Below, piece after piece: positions 19,982 through 29,455 of a stretch of DNA of 64,000 bases. Position 1 is the stretch's first letter, and each line of letters opens with the position of its first letter. The notes beneath the pieces are model-generated. The model was not told where the DNA came from. It ran no database searches and saw only the letters and a list, made by a program, of their open reading frames with translations. Origin of the DNA: Rahnella laticis. Lineage in GTDB: Bacteria; Pseudomonadota; Gammaproteobacteria; Enterobacterales; Enterobacteriaceae. Location of the stretch: the NCBI RefSeq assembly GCF_015644585.1, contig NZ_JADOBI010000002.1:372001-436000 (forward strand), given 5' to 3'. The translations under genes and the position numbers were made by a program.

Positions 19982-21381
19982 AATCCCTTATTCGCGCACT
20001 GCGAAATATGCCGATTACCTTCCGGTTGACGCTCTATTTTTCGCTGACGATGGCGATTGTTTTGTACAGCGTGTCCGGCCTGTTGTATTCCACCATGCGT
20101 TCGCAGCTCAATCAGAAAGATGAACAGGAACTGCGCAGCTCAATGCAGTTTCAGCAGGAAATGGCGATCGCCATCAGCGAGCGGCAGGGCACGGAAGCGC
20201 AGTGGCAAAAGGAACTGTTTGAATTCGTGGCAAAGCAGGAGCGTCTTTCGTTGCGCATCATCAGCCCGGACGGAAAAATCTATTCCCAGTCGGCGAATAT
20301 GCGCGTGCCGCAGTCTGACTTCTCACCGCCGACGCAAAACTTCAGTTACCGCTCGTGGCGCTACGGCGATGAAGAACACCGCGAAAAATACCTGATCACC
20401 TCGACGCATTTCACCCTCCGCGACAACCAGCAATGGCTGGTGCAGGCGGCGCTGAACGTGTCCAAAAATAATGAAATCATCGAAAATTATTATCAGATGA
20501 TGCAGGTGATTGCCGCGCTGGCGATCATCCTGTTTGCCGCTCTGGGTTTCTGGCTGGCGCGCCGGGGATTATCGCCGCTGCGGCTGATCATCGCGGATAT
20601 CGAGAAAATCCACGCCGAAGACCTGCATACCCGTATTTCCACGCAACGCTGGCCGACGGAGCTGAACGCGCTGGCCGCGTCTTTTGACCGGATGATGATG
20701 CGGCTTGAAGCCTCGTTTAAGCAGCTCAACCGTTTTTCCTCCGACATCGCCCACGAATTACGTGCGCCGATCAATAACCTGATTTCCGCCGCCAGCGTGA
20801 CGCAGTCGAAAGACCGCAGCAGCCGGGAATATCAGGAAACTCTTGCCGCCATTGTTGAAGAAGGTGAACGTTTGTCCCGTATGATTTCCTCCATGCTGTT
20901 TCTCGCCCGGGCAGACAACAGCCGCGAATCTCTGGCGAAAGAGTGGATGAGCAGCCGTCACGAATTTGAAAAGCTGATCAATTTCTACGACGTACTGGCG
21001 GAAGAAAAAAACATCCGGCTGGTCAGCGAAGGCGATATCGCGTTGCAGGGCGATCCGCTGCTGATCCAGCGTGCGCTGTCGAATATTTTGTCTAACGCTA
21101 TCCGCCATACCGGCGAAAACGGGCTGATTTCCCTGAGCGCCCGGGATGACGCGCAGTTTGTCTGGCTGAGTATCGAAGATACGGGCGAGGGAATCTCTGC
21201 GGAACATCTGCCGCTGATTTTTGACCGTTTCTACCGGATCGACGCCTCGCGCAGCCTGACTGAAAACACCGGCCTCGGGCTGGCGATTGTGAAAACCATC
21301 GCGGAATTGCACGGCGGGCGCATTGTCGTTGAAAGCGAACCGGGCAAAGGCAGCCGTTTTACACTGGTTCTGCCGAAATAA
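19978..21381 (+). CDS. Heavy-metal-type sensor histidine kinase (CusS-like)
   Basis: The 467-residue inner-membrane kinase has a first membrane helix near residues 16-38, a periplasmic sensor loop of ~140 residues and a second helix at ~176-196 ([21 protein letters not shown]). HAMP follows, then the dimerisation domain with His259 in [12 protein letters not shown] and a HATPase domain with [19 protein letters not shown] and [18 protein letters not shown]. It phosphorylates the regulator encoded just upstream (4-bp overlap). The periplasmic loop lacks an obvious run of Cys/His/Met metal ligands, so copper or silver as the signal is inferred from family resemblance and the promoter box. Confidence 0.9.
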   Translation: MKSLIRALRNMPITFRLTLYFSLTMAIVLYSVSGLLYSTMRSQLNQKDEQELRSSMQFQQEMAIAISERQGTEAQWQKELFEFVAKQERLSLRIISPDGKIYSQSANMRVPQSDFSPPTQNFSYRSWRYGDEEHREKYLITSTHFTLRDNQQWLVQAALNVSKNNEIIENYYQMMQVIAALAIILFAALGFWLARRGLSPLRLIIADIEKIHAEDLHTRISTQRWPTELNALAASFDRMMMRLEASFKQLNRFSSDIAHELRAPINNLISAASVTQSKDRSSREYQETLAAIVEEGERLSRMISSMLFLARADNSRESLAKEWMSSRHEFEKLINFYDVLAEEKNIRLVSEGDIALQGDPLLIQRALSNILSNAIRHTGENGLISLSARDDAQFVWLSIEDTGEGISAEHLPLIFDRFYRIDASRSLTENTGLGLAIVKTIAELHGGRIVVESEPGKGSRFTLVLPK

Positions 21382-21486
21382 TCATTCTGCGCTGAACTCC
21401 CGATAAAAAAAATTCAGCGTTCCCGATGAGACAGGCTATCTTTCTTAAGGTTTTTAGATGATTAGCCAGAAAGATAAAGGGAGCAC

Positions 21487-21900
21487 ATGACCAAAATTTT
21501 ATCGCCCTCGGCGCAGGCGCTGATGATGTCGTTGCTGACGGGGCAGGCGGTTCACTGGCAAAGTGCGTGGACGCCGCTTCCTTATACCGTGCAGGCCTGG
21601 CGGGGGATCAGTTCGGTGATGTTCTCTAAAATACTCGAACCGGTCTGGTGGTGTTGCCGTTGTCCCGATCCGGTGGTGACAGTCAGGCGTAACACCGTCT
21701 ACTGGCTGGCGCATCTGGTGCAGGAACCCGGCCCGGCGGCGGAGAAACTGTGGATTGATGCGGTAAAAGCGCGCTATCAGATGCAGACCAACAGTACGCT
21801 CGGCCACGAAGCGGATGCCTTTCTGGTACAGGTTTTTCAGGATTACGCCGCGCTGTATGACCTTTATCGCAAAGGGAAAGATAAGGCGAAGAATAGCTAG
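21487..21900 (+). CDS. Hypothetical protein, Trp-rich, phasin-sized
   Basis: The 137-residue protein starts at ATG 21487 with AAGGGAGC upstream. It is rich in Trp and amphipathic helices, has a WWCCRCP motif mid-chain and a charged Lys-rich tail, and has no signal peptide or clear membrane segment. It stands 105 bp after the kinase gene, likely with its own promoter. I do not recognise the family; its size and helical pattern are loosely like granule-associated phasins, but that is not firm evidence. Confidence 0.5.
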   Translation: MTKILSPSAQALMMSLLTGQAVHWQSAWTPLPYTVQAWRGISSVMFSKILEPVWWCCRCPDPVVTVRRNTVYWLAHLVQEPGPAAEKLWIDAVKARYQMQTNSTLGHEADAFLVQVFQDYAALYDLYRKGKDKAKNS

Positions 21901-22466
21901 CAATATTGCGGATGCGTTTAGGAAATCGCGTTTCCGTTATTCGCCGATATAATAAAAGTCCGAATTACTTCATTAATAACCCGCCGTTATATCGGTGTAA
22001 TATATTTCAAAATTTATATTCGGCTAATATTCAGCCATTTACTGCCCGCAAGGTTATTATCTTCGGCCGCCCCACATCCGGCAGGCTATAATAACAATGT
22101 TCTTTTTGGGATCTGCTATCCGGCCTCTGCGCCGGTGAGTAGTCACGGCCAGCGCGGGGCGATGCGATGTCACTTAAGGGCAATTTTGTTCCCGTGGTAT
22201 CACGCGTTTACCCGTTGTTTACCTGACAGGAAGTGCTTTTTAGTGCTTTATTAATGACCGTGTAACGGAGTTAAGTCAGCACGATCGTTCACTAAATCAG
22301 CAACATATTGATTCCGCTAAAAAAGAATAAACAATTCTATACAAAATAAATTATTGAGGTACAGAGTAAAAAGCCATATATTGGCCGCGTTTTTCTCATG
22401 GTACTTACCTTTTAAATACATTTATTCAATTGCAGCGTTTCCATAACCTGCGGTTGTAGGAGAGAT
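21901..22466. other. Long upstream region of the dat-ddc operon
   Basis: No gene is supported in these 566 bp. The region is AT-rich towards the operon and should hold its promoter and a leader. TATACA at 22338-22343 is a possible -10 element, without a convincing -35. A short GCCA-TATAT-TGGC hairpin lies near 22374. The start codon is preceded by AGGAGA at about 22458. Confidence 0.4.
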
Positions 22467-23852
22467 ATGATGACGGATAAAGTCCGTATTGACAGTTTAG
22501 GTGCGAATTCATTAAACGGAAACAATGAAACCTATTTGGCGAGACAAGCTGAATTTGAATCGAATGTCAGGAGCTACCCGCGCAAGTTGCCGTTAGCAAT
22601 TGCGAAGGCCAATGGCGTGTGGATCACCGATGTTGAGAATAATCAATATCTTGATTGCCTTGCTGGTGCCGGTACGCTGGCTCTTGGACATAATCATCCG
22701 GACGTGCTGCAAAGCATCCAAAATGTCATTACCAGCGGCTTGCCGTTACATACACTGGATCTGACAACCCCGTTGAAAGATCAGTTCTCAGAATATCTGC
22801 TTTCTTTACTGCCGCAACAAGGCAAAGAGTATTGCCTGCAGTTCACCGGCCCGTCCGGTGCGGATGCGGTAGAAGCGGCCATGAAACTGGCTAAAAAAGT
22901 CACCGGTCGCTCTGGCATCATCAGCTTCTCCGGCGGTTATCACGGTATGACACACGCCACGCTGGCGGTGACCGGTAACCTGTCTCCGAAAGAAGCGGTA
23001 AACGGCATGATGCCGGAAGTGCAGTTCATGCCTTACCCGCACCAGTACCGCTGCCCGCTGGGCATTGGCGGTGAAGCAGGCGTTAAAGCATTAACCTATT
23101 ACTTCGAAAACCTGATCAACGACGTGGAAAGCGGCGTTCGCAAACCTGCGGCCGTGATTCTGGAAGCCGTTCAGGGCGAAGGCGGCGTGAACCCGGCTCC
23201 GGCTGAGTGGTTGCAGCGCATCCGTAAAGTGACTCAGGAACACGGCATTCTGCTGATCCTCGACGAAGTTCAGGCTGGCTTCTGCCGTACCGGCAAACAG
23301 TTCGCCTTCGAACACGCGGGCATCGAGCCGGACATCATTGTGATGTCTAAAGCGGTCGGCGGCGGCTTGCCACTGGCAGTTCTGGGTATCAAAAAACAGT
23401 TCGACGCCTGGGCACCGGGTCACCACACCGGTACTTTCCGTGGTAACCAACTGGCAATGGCCACCGGCCTGACGACGCTGAAAATCTTGAAAGAAGAAAA
23501 GATTGCAGAAAAAGTCGCCGCGCAGGGTGAATGGCTGAAAGGCAAACTGGCTGACCTGCAAAAACGTTATCCGGTGATCGGTAATGTGCGTGGTCTGGGC
23601 CTGATGATCGGTATCGAGATCGTTAAACCCAACGAAGCGCAGGATCACATGGGTTGCTACCCGGCTGATGGCGATTTGTCTGCGCTGTTGCAGAAAAAAT
23701 GCTTCGGTGCTGGCCTGATCCTGGAACGCGGTGGCCGTAATGGCTGCGTGCTGCGCCTGTTGCCATCCCTGCTGATCACTAACGATGAGCTGGGTATTTT
23801 CCTCGATAAGTTTGAGCAGGCGCTGCTGGCGGCTGGCATCAAACCTGTCTGA
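22467..23852 (+). CDS. dat: Diaminobutyrate--2-oxoglutarate aminotransferase
   Basis: The 461-residue PLP enzyme (class III aminotransferase) makes L-2,4-diaminobutyrate from aspartate semialdehyde with glutamate as amino donor. Seen: the glycine-rich [19 protein letters not shown], the [14 protein letters not shown] motif with the PLP-binding Asp, and the Schiff-base Lys295 in [10 protein letters not shown]. The length matches Acinetobacter and enteric Dat. It is the first gene of an operon with ddc (18 bp apart), together giving 1,3-diaminopropane. The start could be either of two adjacent ATGs (22467 or 22470). Confidence 0.92.
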   Translation: MMTDKVRIDSLGANSLNGNNETYLARQAEFESNVRSYPRKLPLAIAKANGVWITDVENNQYLDCLAGAGTLALGHNHPDVLQSIQNVITSGLPLHTLDLTTPLKDQFSEYLLSLLPQQGKEYCLQFTGPSGADAVEAAMKLAKKVTGRSGIISFSGGYHGMTHATLAVTGNLSPKEAVNGMMPEVQFMPYPHQYRCPLGIGGEAGVKALTYYFENLINDVESGVRKPAAVILEAVQGEGGVNPAPAEWLQRIRKVTQEHGILLILDEVQAGFCRTGKQFAFEHAGIEPDIIVMSKAVGGGLPLAVLGIKKQFDAWAPGHHTGTFRGNQLAMATGLTTLKILKEEKIAEKVAAQGEWLKGKLADLQKRYPVIGNVRGLGLMIGIEIVKPNEAQDHMGCYPADGDLSALLQKKCFGAGLILERGGRNGCVLRLLPSLLITNDELGIFLDKFEQALLAAGIKPV

Positions 23853-23870
23853 GCGGAGTAAGAGATTCTG

Positions 23871-25343
23871 ATGTCCGAGTTAAACCCGATTCTGGCAGGC
23901 TCAGCGCAAAGCACTGAAGCCTACCAGCAGGCCATTGCACAGAGCAGTGAAGCTGTTGTGCAGTGGCTGCAACAACCTGAGATGTATCAGGGGAAAACCG
24001 TTGCACAACTGCGTGAGCGTATTCGGCTTGATTTCAATCCTCAGGGCCTGGGCAACCAGGTTGCGATTGAACGTGCGATTGAATATTTCCTGAAAGACAG
24101 CCTGTCGGTGCATCACCCGCAGTGCGTGGCGCATCTGCATTGCCCGAGTCTGGTGATCAGCCAGGCCGCGGAAGTGCTGATTAACGCCACTAACCAGAGC
24201 ATGGACTCCTGGGACCAAAGCCCGTCAGCGACCATCATCGAGATGAAGCTGATTGAATGGCTGCGTACTCAGGTCGGTTACCAGGCTGGCGATGCGGGCG
24301 TGTTCACCAGCGGCGGCACCCAGAGCAATCTGATGGGGCTGATGCTGGCGCGTGACGCGTTCTTCGCCCGTCAGGGACACTCCATCCAGCAGGATGGTCT
24401 GACCGGTAATCTGCGTAAAATTAAAGTGTTATGTTCTGAAAACGCGCACTTCTCCGTGCAGAAGAACATGGCACTGCTGGGCCTCGGCTATCAGTCTGTA
24501 ACACTCGTCAAAACCGATGAATTCGCCCGTATGGATTTCAACGATTTACGCGAGAAAGTGGCACAGGCTCAGGCCAACGGCGAGCAGATCCTGGCGATCG
24601 TCGCAACAGCCGGTACCACCGACGCCGGTGCTATCGACCCGCTGCGTAAAATTGCTGAACTGGCCGCGGAGCACCAGATTTGGGTGCACGTTGATGCGGC
24701 GTGGGGCGGTGCCTTGCTGCTGTCTGAAAAATATCGTCATTACCTGGACGGTATTGAGCTGGTGGATTCCATTACGCTGGACTTCCACAAACAGTTCTTC
24801 CAGACCATCAGCTGCGGCGCGTTCCTGCTTAAAGAAGAGCGTCACTACGAGCTGATGCGCTATCAGGCGGCTTACCTGAACTCTGAGTTCGACGAAGCGG
24901 CTGGCGTGCCAAATCTGGTGTCTAAATCGCTGCAAACCACCCGCCGTTTCGATGCACTGAAACTGTGGATGGGTCTGGAAGCGTTGGGTCAGAAACAGTA
25001 CGCCGAAATCATCGATCACGGTGTGACGCTGGCACAGGACGTGGCGCAGTTCGTGACGTCAGAAGCCGCGCTGGAACTGGTGATGAAGCCTCAGCTGGCG
25101 AGCGTTCTGTTCCGTTATCGTCCACAGCAGCTGGCGACTGCCAGCGACGCGGCTATCGCGCTGCTGAACCAGAAAATCGGTGATGCGCTGCTGGAATCGG
25201 GCCGTGCCAACGTGGGCGTGACCGAGCATAACGGCGTGACCTGCCTGAAACTGACGTTGCTGAACCCGACCGTAACGCTGGAGGATGTCAAAGTCCTGCT
25301 GGCGCTGGTTGAGAAAACCGCACAGCAACTGCTGAACCAGTAA
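23871..25343 (+). CDS. ddc: L-2,4-diaminobutyrate decarboxylase
   Basis: The 490-residue PLP enzyme of the group II decarboxylase family converts L-2,4-diaminobutyrate to 1,3-diaminopropane and CO2. Seen: TSGGTQSNLMGLMLARD, the HVDAAWGGALL motif that binds PLP, and Lys307 in LDFHKQFFQ as the Schiff-base residue. It lies 18 bp after dat and is followed by a strong terminator. 1,3-diaminopropane may feed a siderophore or serve as a free polyamine; no siderophore synthetase is nearby. Confidence 0.92.
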   Translation: MSELNPILAGSAQSTEAYQQAIAQSSEAVVQWLQQPEMYQGKTVAQLRERIRLDFNPQGLGNQVAIERAIEYFLKDSLSVHHPQCVAHLHCPSLVISQAAEVLINATNQSMDSWDQSPSATIIEMKLIEWLRTQVGYQAGDAGVFTSGGTQSNLMGLMLARDAFFARQGHSIQQDGLTGNLRKIKVLCSENAHFSVQKNMALLGLGYQSVTLVKTDEFARMDFNDLREKVAQAQANGEQILAIVATAGTTDAGAIDPLRKIAELAAEHQIWVHVDAAWGGALLLSEKYRHYLDGIELVDSITLDFHKQFFQTISCGAFLLKEERHYELMRYQAAYLNSEFDEAAGVPNLVSKSLQTTRRFDALKLWMGLEALGQKQYAEIIDHGVTLAQDVAQFVTSEAALELVMKPQLASVLFRYRPQQLATASDAAIALLNQKIGDALLESGRANVGVTEHNGVTCLKLTLLNPTVTLEDVKVLLALVEKTAQQLLNQ

Positions 25344-25369
25344 GTCTGGTTCTGTAAAGAACGCAGTAA

Positions 25370-25406
25370 AAAGCCGGTAACACTTTCAGGTGTTACCGGC
25401 TTTTTT
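25370..25406 (+). terminator. Strong intrinsic terminator of dat-ddc
   Basis: A 14-bp perfect stem AAAGCCGGTAACAC / GTGTTACCGGCTTT with a short loop is followed by a T run to 25406. Confidence 0.95.
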
Positions 25407-25453
25407 ATGTGTACTTTATACTTTCAATATTAATTCATGACTTAGGGGGGTAT

Positions 25454-25585
25454 TTATGAACAATAACCCCCTTTATGATGAGAACCTGTTCCACCGTGCG
25501 GATGCTCCCCTTTTGGACAAGCAAAGGCTGAAACAGAAATGGATCCCAGCAATGCGATAAGCATTATAGTAATAACTTTTTTCAC
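25454..25585 (-). CDS. 43-residue exported Cys/His/Gly peptide
   Basis: A GTG start at 25585 has AGGAG five nt upstream (25591-25595). The product has a clean signal peptide (KKVITIMLIALLGSISVSAFA) and a mature part of about 21 residues rich in His, Gly and Lys between two Cys: CPKGEHPHGG, then HHKGGYCS. The two Cys could form one disulfide in the periplasm; the His cluster could bind metal. It begins 22 bp after the stop of the 97-residue exported protein, so both are probably co-transcribed. I recall similar unnamed peptides in enterobacteria but cannot name a family. It is below usual gene-length cutoffs. Confidence 0.7.
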   Translation of the reverse strand: MKKVITIMLIALLGSISVSAFACPKGEHPHGGTGSHHKGGYCS

Positions 25586-25607
25586 GTAATCTCCTTTTTG
25601 AATTTAA

Positions 25608-25901
25608 CTACTCTGACAGCGCATCAGCCATATTTTGAGCAGCATCCGCTGATTCCTGTAATGAGTCTGCAATAGCTTGCTGATTCTCTGCTTGTTCGGA
25701 CTTATTCCAAAATGAATTATTACCGATGTTATTAATCGCATCATAATCAGCTTCATCTGCTGACTGTTGTGCCTGATCTGCGGCTTCCTGTTGCGCGTCA
25801 GCCATTGCCTGTGCGGCATCAGCGGCGTCTTCGATGTTAGCAAATGCTGGTGCTGATGAAAGCGTAATCAAGATGGTTAAGATCGAAAGCATTTTATTCA
25901 T
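25608..25901 (-). CDS. Small exported Ala/Gln-rich helical protein
   Basis: The 97-residue product has a signal peptide (MLSILTILITLSSAPAFA) with AFA-NI cleavage. The mature part repeats small-residue heptads such as AADAAQAMADAQQEAADQAQQS and ADSLQESADAAQNMADALSE, interrupted near the middle by NNIGNNSFWNKSE. This predicts two amphipathic acidic helices forming a hairpin or coiled coil in the periplasm. It precedes the 43-residue peptide on the same strand. Function unknown; small periplasmic helical-hairpin proteins of this kind often act in envelope stress, which is only an analogy. Confidence 0.7.
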   Translation of the reverse strand: MNKMLSILTILITLSSAPAFANIEDAADAAQAMADAQQEAADQAQQSADEADYDAINNIGNNSFWNKSEQAENQQAIADSLQESADAAQNMADALSE

Positions 25902-26327
25902 TACAAATTCCTTTTTATAACGGGTATCGTATTGGAATTATAAATAAGCTGGTCTTTGGATGTTAATGATGAATTATGAACTAGCTTTAGTGAGTTATTT
26001 ATATCGCTAAAATGGCTATGAGTCTATTTAAAAAAACAAATGACGTGCCAATAAATTCGTTAAACTTAACTTCAGGACGGAATTATTTGCCACGATCATT
26101 AGTTGCTGTTTGAAATTAATTAAGAGTGGTGCGGGAAATACACGAATGTGTTAATGAGATGCGCGGTAATGATGGGCTAAATTATTTAGAGAAACGTGTA
26201 GGTAATTATATTAGCGAAGTGATTTCTGCTGATACTCCGCTCCCGCGACACGAAAAACCACCTGAAAGTCGGGCGTTCCCCTCTATAATCTATTCACTGC
26301 ACGAATTTTCAAGCGATGAGGCATTCA
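25902..26327. other. Intergenic region with a promoter for the epimerase-like gene
   Basis: It holds the upstream region of the minus-strand small proteins (AT-rich, 25902-26100) and, near its right end, a perfect TATAAT (26284-26289) with a poor -35. This would place a transcript start about 33 nt before ATG 26328. An 85-codon GTG-started frame (26126-26383) crosses into the next gene in another frame; it is not supported as a gene. Confidence 0.45.
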
Positions 26328-26999
26328 ATGGATATCCTGATTTATGGCGCGACAGGCATGGTCGGGCAGGGCGTTTTGCTTGAATGCCTCAGGGCGGATG
26401 ATGTGAAATCGGTGACGGTGGTTGTGCGTTCCCCGCTGGCGGAAAGTCACCCGAAGCTCAGGCAGATTGTTACCACCGATCTCCTCAGCCCTTTCACGAC
26501 GAATGAGATGAGCCAGTATGCGGCGTGCTTTTTTTGTCTCGGTGTCAGTTCGGCGGGCATGACCGAAGCGCAGTACAGCAAACTTACGTATGATCTGACG
26601 CTGGACGTGGCTTCCCGGTTGTACCGGGTGAATCCGGCGATGGCGTTTATCTATGTTTCCGGTGCCGGAACGGACAGCTCGGAGCAGGGTAAAAGCATGT
26701 GGGCGCGGGTGAAAGGGAAAACCGAAAATGCCCTTCTGGCAAAAGGCTTTGCTTCGGCGTGGATGTTCCGTCCGGGCATGATCCGGCCGCTGAACGGCGC
26801 GCGTTCCAAAACGACCAGTTACAGGGTTCTTTATCAGATCTTATCGCCGGTTTTACCGTTGCTGAAACGTCTGTTTCCTCGCGCCATTCTGACGACGGAA
26901 GACATCGGGAAAGCAATGTTAAATCTGGTTCGTTATGGCAATCAAAAAGCCATTCTGGAAACGGAAGATATCGGCAGAATGGCGAAATTTTCGCGGTAG
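26328..26999 (+). CDS. NAD(P)-binding epimerase-like protein (atypical short-chain dehydrogenase)
   Basis: The 223-residue Rossmann protein has the cofactor loop ILIYGATGMVGQGVLLECL at the very N-terminus, a FFCLGVSSAGM segment, and FIYVSGAGTDSSEQG in the place of the catalytic Ser region. ATG 26328 has GAGG 7-10 nt upstream and starts directly at the Rossmann strand; an in-frame ATG 12 bp earlier is less likely. The family covers NAD(P)H-binding reductases of unknown substrate. It is followed at a 111-bp gap by an AraC-family gene on the same strand. Confidence 0.75.
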   Translation: MDILIYGATGMVGQGVLLECLRADDVKSVTVVVRSPLAESHPKLRQIVTTDLLSPFTTNEMSQYAACFFCLGVSSAGMTEAQYSKLTYDLTLDVASRLYRVNPAMAFIYVSGAGTDSSEQGKSMWARVKGKTENALLAKGFASAWMFRPGMIRPLNGARSKTTSYRVLYQILSPVLPLLKRLFPRAILTTEDIGKAMLNLVRYGNQKAILETEDIGRMAKFSR

Positions 27000-27110
27000 C
27001 GGGCGGCAAGTCATCCGATGGCTGTTAAAGTCTTTACAGCAACTTTGTTCAAGATTTTCAGAAACCGGATTGGTATACATTTCTTTTGCGCAAAATGACG
27101 TGACGACACT

Positions 27111-27944
27111 GTGGCAACTCTTCAGGAACAGACAAACTTTTATCATCTGGCTGAATTTAACGGGCTGGAGATGCTGAATGCGATTTACCGTGAACAGTGT
27201 TTTTCACGCCACGTTCACGAGACGTTTTGTATTTCGCTGATCGAAAAGGGTACGCAACGGTTCTACCGCAGCGGCGGTGAGCACTGCGCGCCGCAGGGGC
27301 ACATTGTGCTGGTGAATCCGGATGAAGTGCATACCGGACAGGCTGAATCTGCATTCGGCTGGTCGTACCGGGCCATCTATCCGCATCCATCGCTGATGAA
27401 ATCGCTGTCCCGCGATTTGCTGAGTATTAATGGCGAGATCCCCTGGTTTCCTTTGCCGGTGGTTTATGACCCCGGCCTTGCGCAGCAACTGCAACTGACC
27501 TTTGATGTGCTGTTACAGCCCGGAGACAAACTGTTTAAAGAAAGCCTGCTGATGTCGACAATGACCCGGCTGGTGATGCGGCATTGTTCTTCCCCAAAAA
27601 CACCCCGCCCGCTGAGCAATGCCGAATCGCAGATATTGCGGATTAGAGACCTGCTTAATGATTGTCCTGAAGCGGATTTCGGGTTGACGGAACTGGCGGA
27701 AGCCGCAGGGCTGAGCACCTGGCATTTCCTGCGCCAGTTTAAGAAAGTGGTTGGACTGTCGCCGCACTCCTGGCTGATTCAGGCGCGTCTGCGAAAAGCC
27801 AAAGCCTGCCTGTTGGGCGGCGTGCCGATTGGTGAATCGGCATTGCTGGCCGGATTTGCCGATCAAAGCCATCTTAACCGCCATTTCAAACGCGCCATCG
27901 GGGTCACGCCCGGTCAGTTCGTTAAAGCCCATAAAACTCTCTGA
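27111..27944 (+). CDS. AraC-family regulator next to azlCD
   Basis: The 277-residue protein has an N-terminal cupin-type ligand domain (FSRHVHETFCISLIEKGTQRFYR, then a pattern around VLVNPDEVHTGQ) and a C-terminal pair of helix-turn-helix motifs (FGLTELAEAAGLSTWHFLRQFKK and ESALLAGFADQSHLNRHFKR, ending GVTPGQF). The GTG start at 27111 lacks a good Shine-Dalgarno; ATG 27171 after GGAG is an alternative that would trim ~20 residues. It precedes the AzlCD exporter genes by 77 bp and probably controls them in response to an amino acid. Confidence 0.82.
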   Translation: MATLQEQTNFYHLAEFNGLEMLNAIYREQCFSRHVHETFCISLIEKGTQRFYRSGGEHCAPQGHIVLVNPDEVHTGQAESAFGWSYRAIYPHPSLMKSLSRDLLSINGEIPWFPLPVVYDPGLAQQLQLTFDVLLQPGDKLFKESLLMSTMTRLVMRHCSSPKTPRPLSNAESQILRIRDLLNDCPEADFGLTELAEAAGLSTWHFLRQFKKVVGLSPHSWLIQARLRKAKACLLGGVPIGESALLAGFADQSHLNRHFKRAIGVTPGQFVKAHKTL

Positions 27945-28021
27945 CCGGCGAGCAATCGCGTTCAAGACCGGTTCCCTGCACTGACCTAAAGTGACCTTTC
28001 ACTCTATTAAGGCTCACTTTT

Positions 28022-28732
28022 ATGACAATTCCTTCGCAAATTTCAGCCCGCCATAACGGGTTTATGCACGGCGCGGTCGCGATGCTGCCCCTGTGTTTAT
28101 CCGTGATCCCGTGGGGCATTCTGGCAGGATCAATGGCGATTCAGTCCGGTCTGACGTTTTCCCAAAGCCTTGGAATGTCAGCGATTATTTATGCCGGAGC
28201 CGCTCAACTGGTGACACTGGGGATGCTGCTGACAGGGGCGAATGCGTGGGTTATCGCGATTTCAGTATTCTTTCTGACGGCGCAACATTTTCTGTATGGC
28301 CTGACGCTGAGGCAGCAGGTTTCTGTATTTTCCGCACGCCTGCGTATTCCGGTAGGTTTTTTGCTGACCGACGAACTTTTTGCGCTCAGCACCGCCCGCA
28401 GAGAATGCAATGCGCTGACGCCAGGGTTTATGCTGGGGGCAGGGCTGACCTTTTATTTATGCTGGGTACTGTGCAGTCTGGCGGGAATACTGATGGCCTC
28501 TTCAGTCCCGGAACTGGGGCGTTTTCATCTGGATTTCTCCATCATTGCGACGTTTGCCTCGCTGGTAGTCCCGATGATAAACCGGCCTGCGGTGCTGGCG
28601 GGCGTTTGCTGTTCGTTAGGATTATCGATGTTGTTTGCCGCATGGCATTTCTCTGGCGCAATCATTGTTGCCGGGCTTTCGGGGATGGCAGTCGCGCTGC
28701 TGGTCGCCAGATTATGCGGAGAAAAAGAATGA
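28022..28732 (+). CDS. azlC: AzlC-type branched-chain amino acid exporter large subunit
   Basis: The 236-residue inner-membrane protein carries the AzlC signature, with ILAGSMAIQSGLTFSQSLGMS, then the IYAGAAQLVTLGML motif, and LTAQHFLYGLTLR. About 5-6 hydrophobic segments are seen. Together with AzlD it forms a YgaZH/AzlCD-type exporter for valine, leucine or analogues. It overlaps azlD by 4 bp and follows the AraC regulator gene. Confidence 0.9.
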   Translation: MTIPSQISARHNGFMHGAVAMLPLCLSVIPWGILAGSMAIQSGLTFSQSLGMSAIIYAGAAQLVTLGMLLTGANAWVIAISVFFLTAQHFLYGLTLRQQVSVFSARLRIPVGFLLTDELFALSTARRECNALTPGFMLGAGLTFYLCWVLCSLAGILMASSVPELGRFHLDFSIIATFASLVVPMINRPAVLAGVCCSLGLSMLFAAWHFSGAIIVAGLSGMAVALLVARLCGEKE

Positions 28733-29040
28733 GCTGGTTACTGTTACTGAGCCTCGCGGGCATCGTTTTTTTTAACCGTTATGTATTCCTCGAACCCCGT
28801 CTGCCCGTGCGCCTGCCGCTTTTTGTCCATCAGGCGCTGAAATACGCCGCGCCTTGTTTACTGACGGCGATCTGCGGGCCCATTATTGTGGCGCAGGACG
28901 GTGTTCTGCGCGTATTTCCCGATAATCCGTATTTCTGGGGAACGGTATTCAGCGTGCTGTTTGCTCTGTTCATCCGAAATACCGTCACCGTTGTGATACT
29001 GAGTATGGTGATGTTTTATCTGGTGGGTTCAGTGCTTTAG
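28729..29040 (+). CDS. azlD: AzlD-type small subunit of the amino acid exporter
   Basis: The 103-residue protein has four hydrophobic segments, typical of AzlD/YgaH partners (SWLLLLSLAGIVFFNRYVFL, ALKYAAPCLLTAI, and a C-terminal TVTVVILSMVMFYLVGSVL). ATG 28729 overlaps the azlC stop (ATGA), showing translational coupling. The same frame is open far upstream inside azlC, but only as an overlapping shadow. Confidence 0.88.
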   Translation: MSWLLLLSLAGIVFFNRYVFLEPRLPVRLPLFVHQALKYAAPCLLTAICGPIIVAQDGVLRVFPDNPYFWGTVFSVLFALFIRNTVTVVILSMVMFYLVGSVL

Positions 29041-29132
29041 CATGATCAAAATGACGAGCAGATGTGACATATTTTGCTGAAAACATCGTCGAGTCTTTTT
29101 CATTGAGCGGCTATTTTTATCAGATATTCTAG

Positions 29133-29363
29133 CCGTTCTTCTGGCACCGTCCGGTTTCTCCCCTAAGCACCTTAGCCACGCATTTCCCTGTCGCACATCT
29201 TCTTGTCGATGATGCCAGTGCGTTATTGACGATTTGTCAAAGTCTTGGTGCGAAAATTATTAAAGGGTTGCAGGACAAAGATTATGGTATCCGGGCGTTT
29301 GTTTTTGCCGACCCCGATGGTAACCGGATTGATGTCGGCCAGATCTTGAGGCAGTCTATCTAG
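29133..29363 (+). pseudogene. VOC/glyoxalase-family gene remnant (C-terminal half)
   Basis: A frame closed by TAG at 29361-29363 has no start codon and encodes only the end of a glyoxalase/bleomycin-resistance fold: VAHLLVDDASALLTICQSLG, a middle strand, then the diagnostic FADPDGNRIDVGQ. Full-length members have about 115-130 residues; here only ~58-76 residues are readable and the N-terminal half is missing. It lies in a 415-bp gap between azlD and the convergent rpiR-type gene, where no other gene is seen. Confidence 0.7.
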
Positions 29364-29455
29364 TCTTCTGTGAGACCTGTCCGGGAGTGTTTTGCTCCCG
29401 GACAGTGATCCGATCTAAAAATCTGCCGTGCCGCGATTTACGCGTTAAACCCCAT

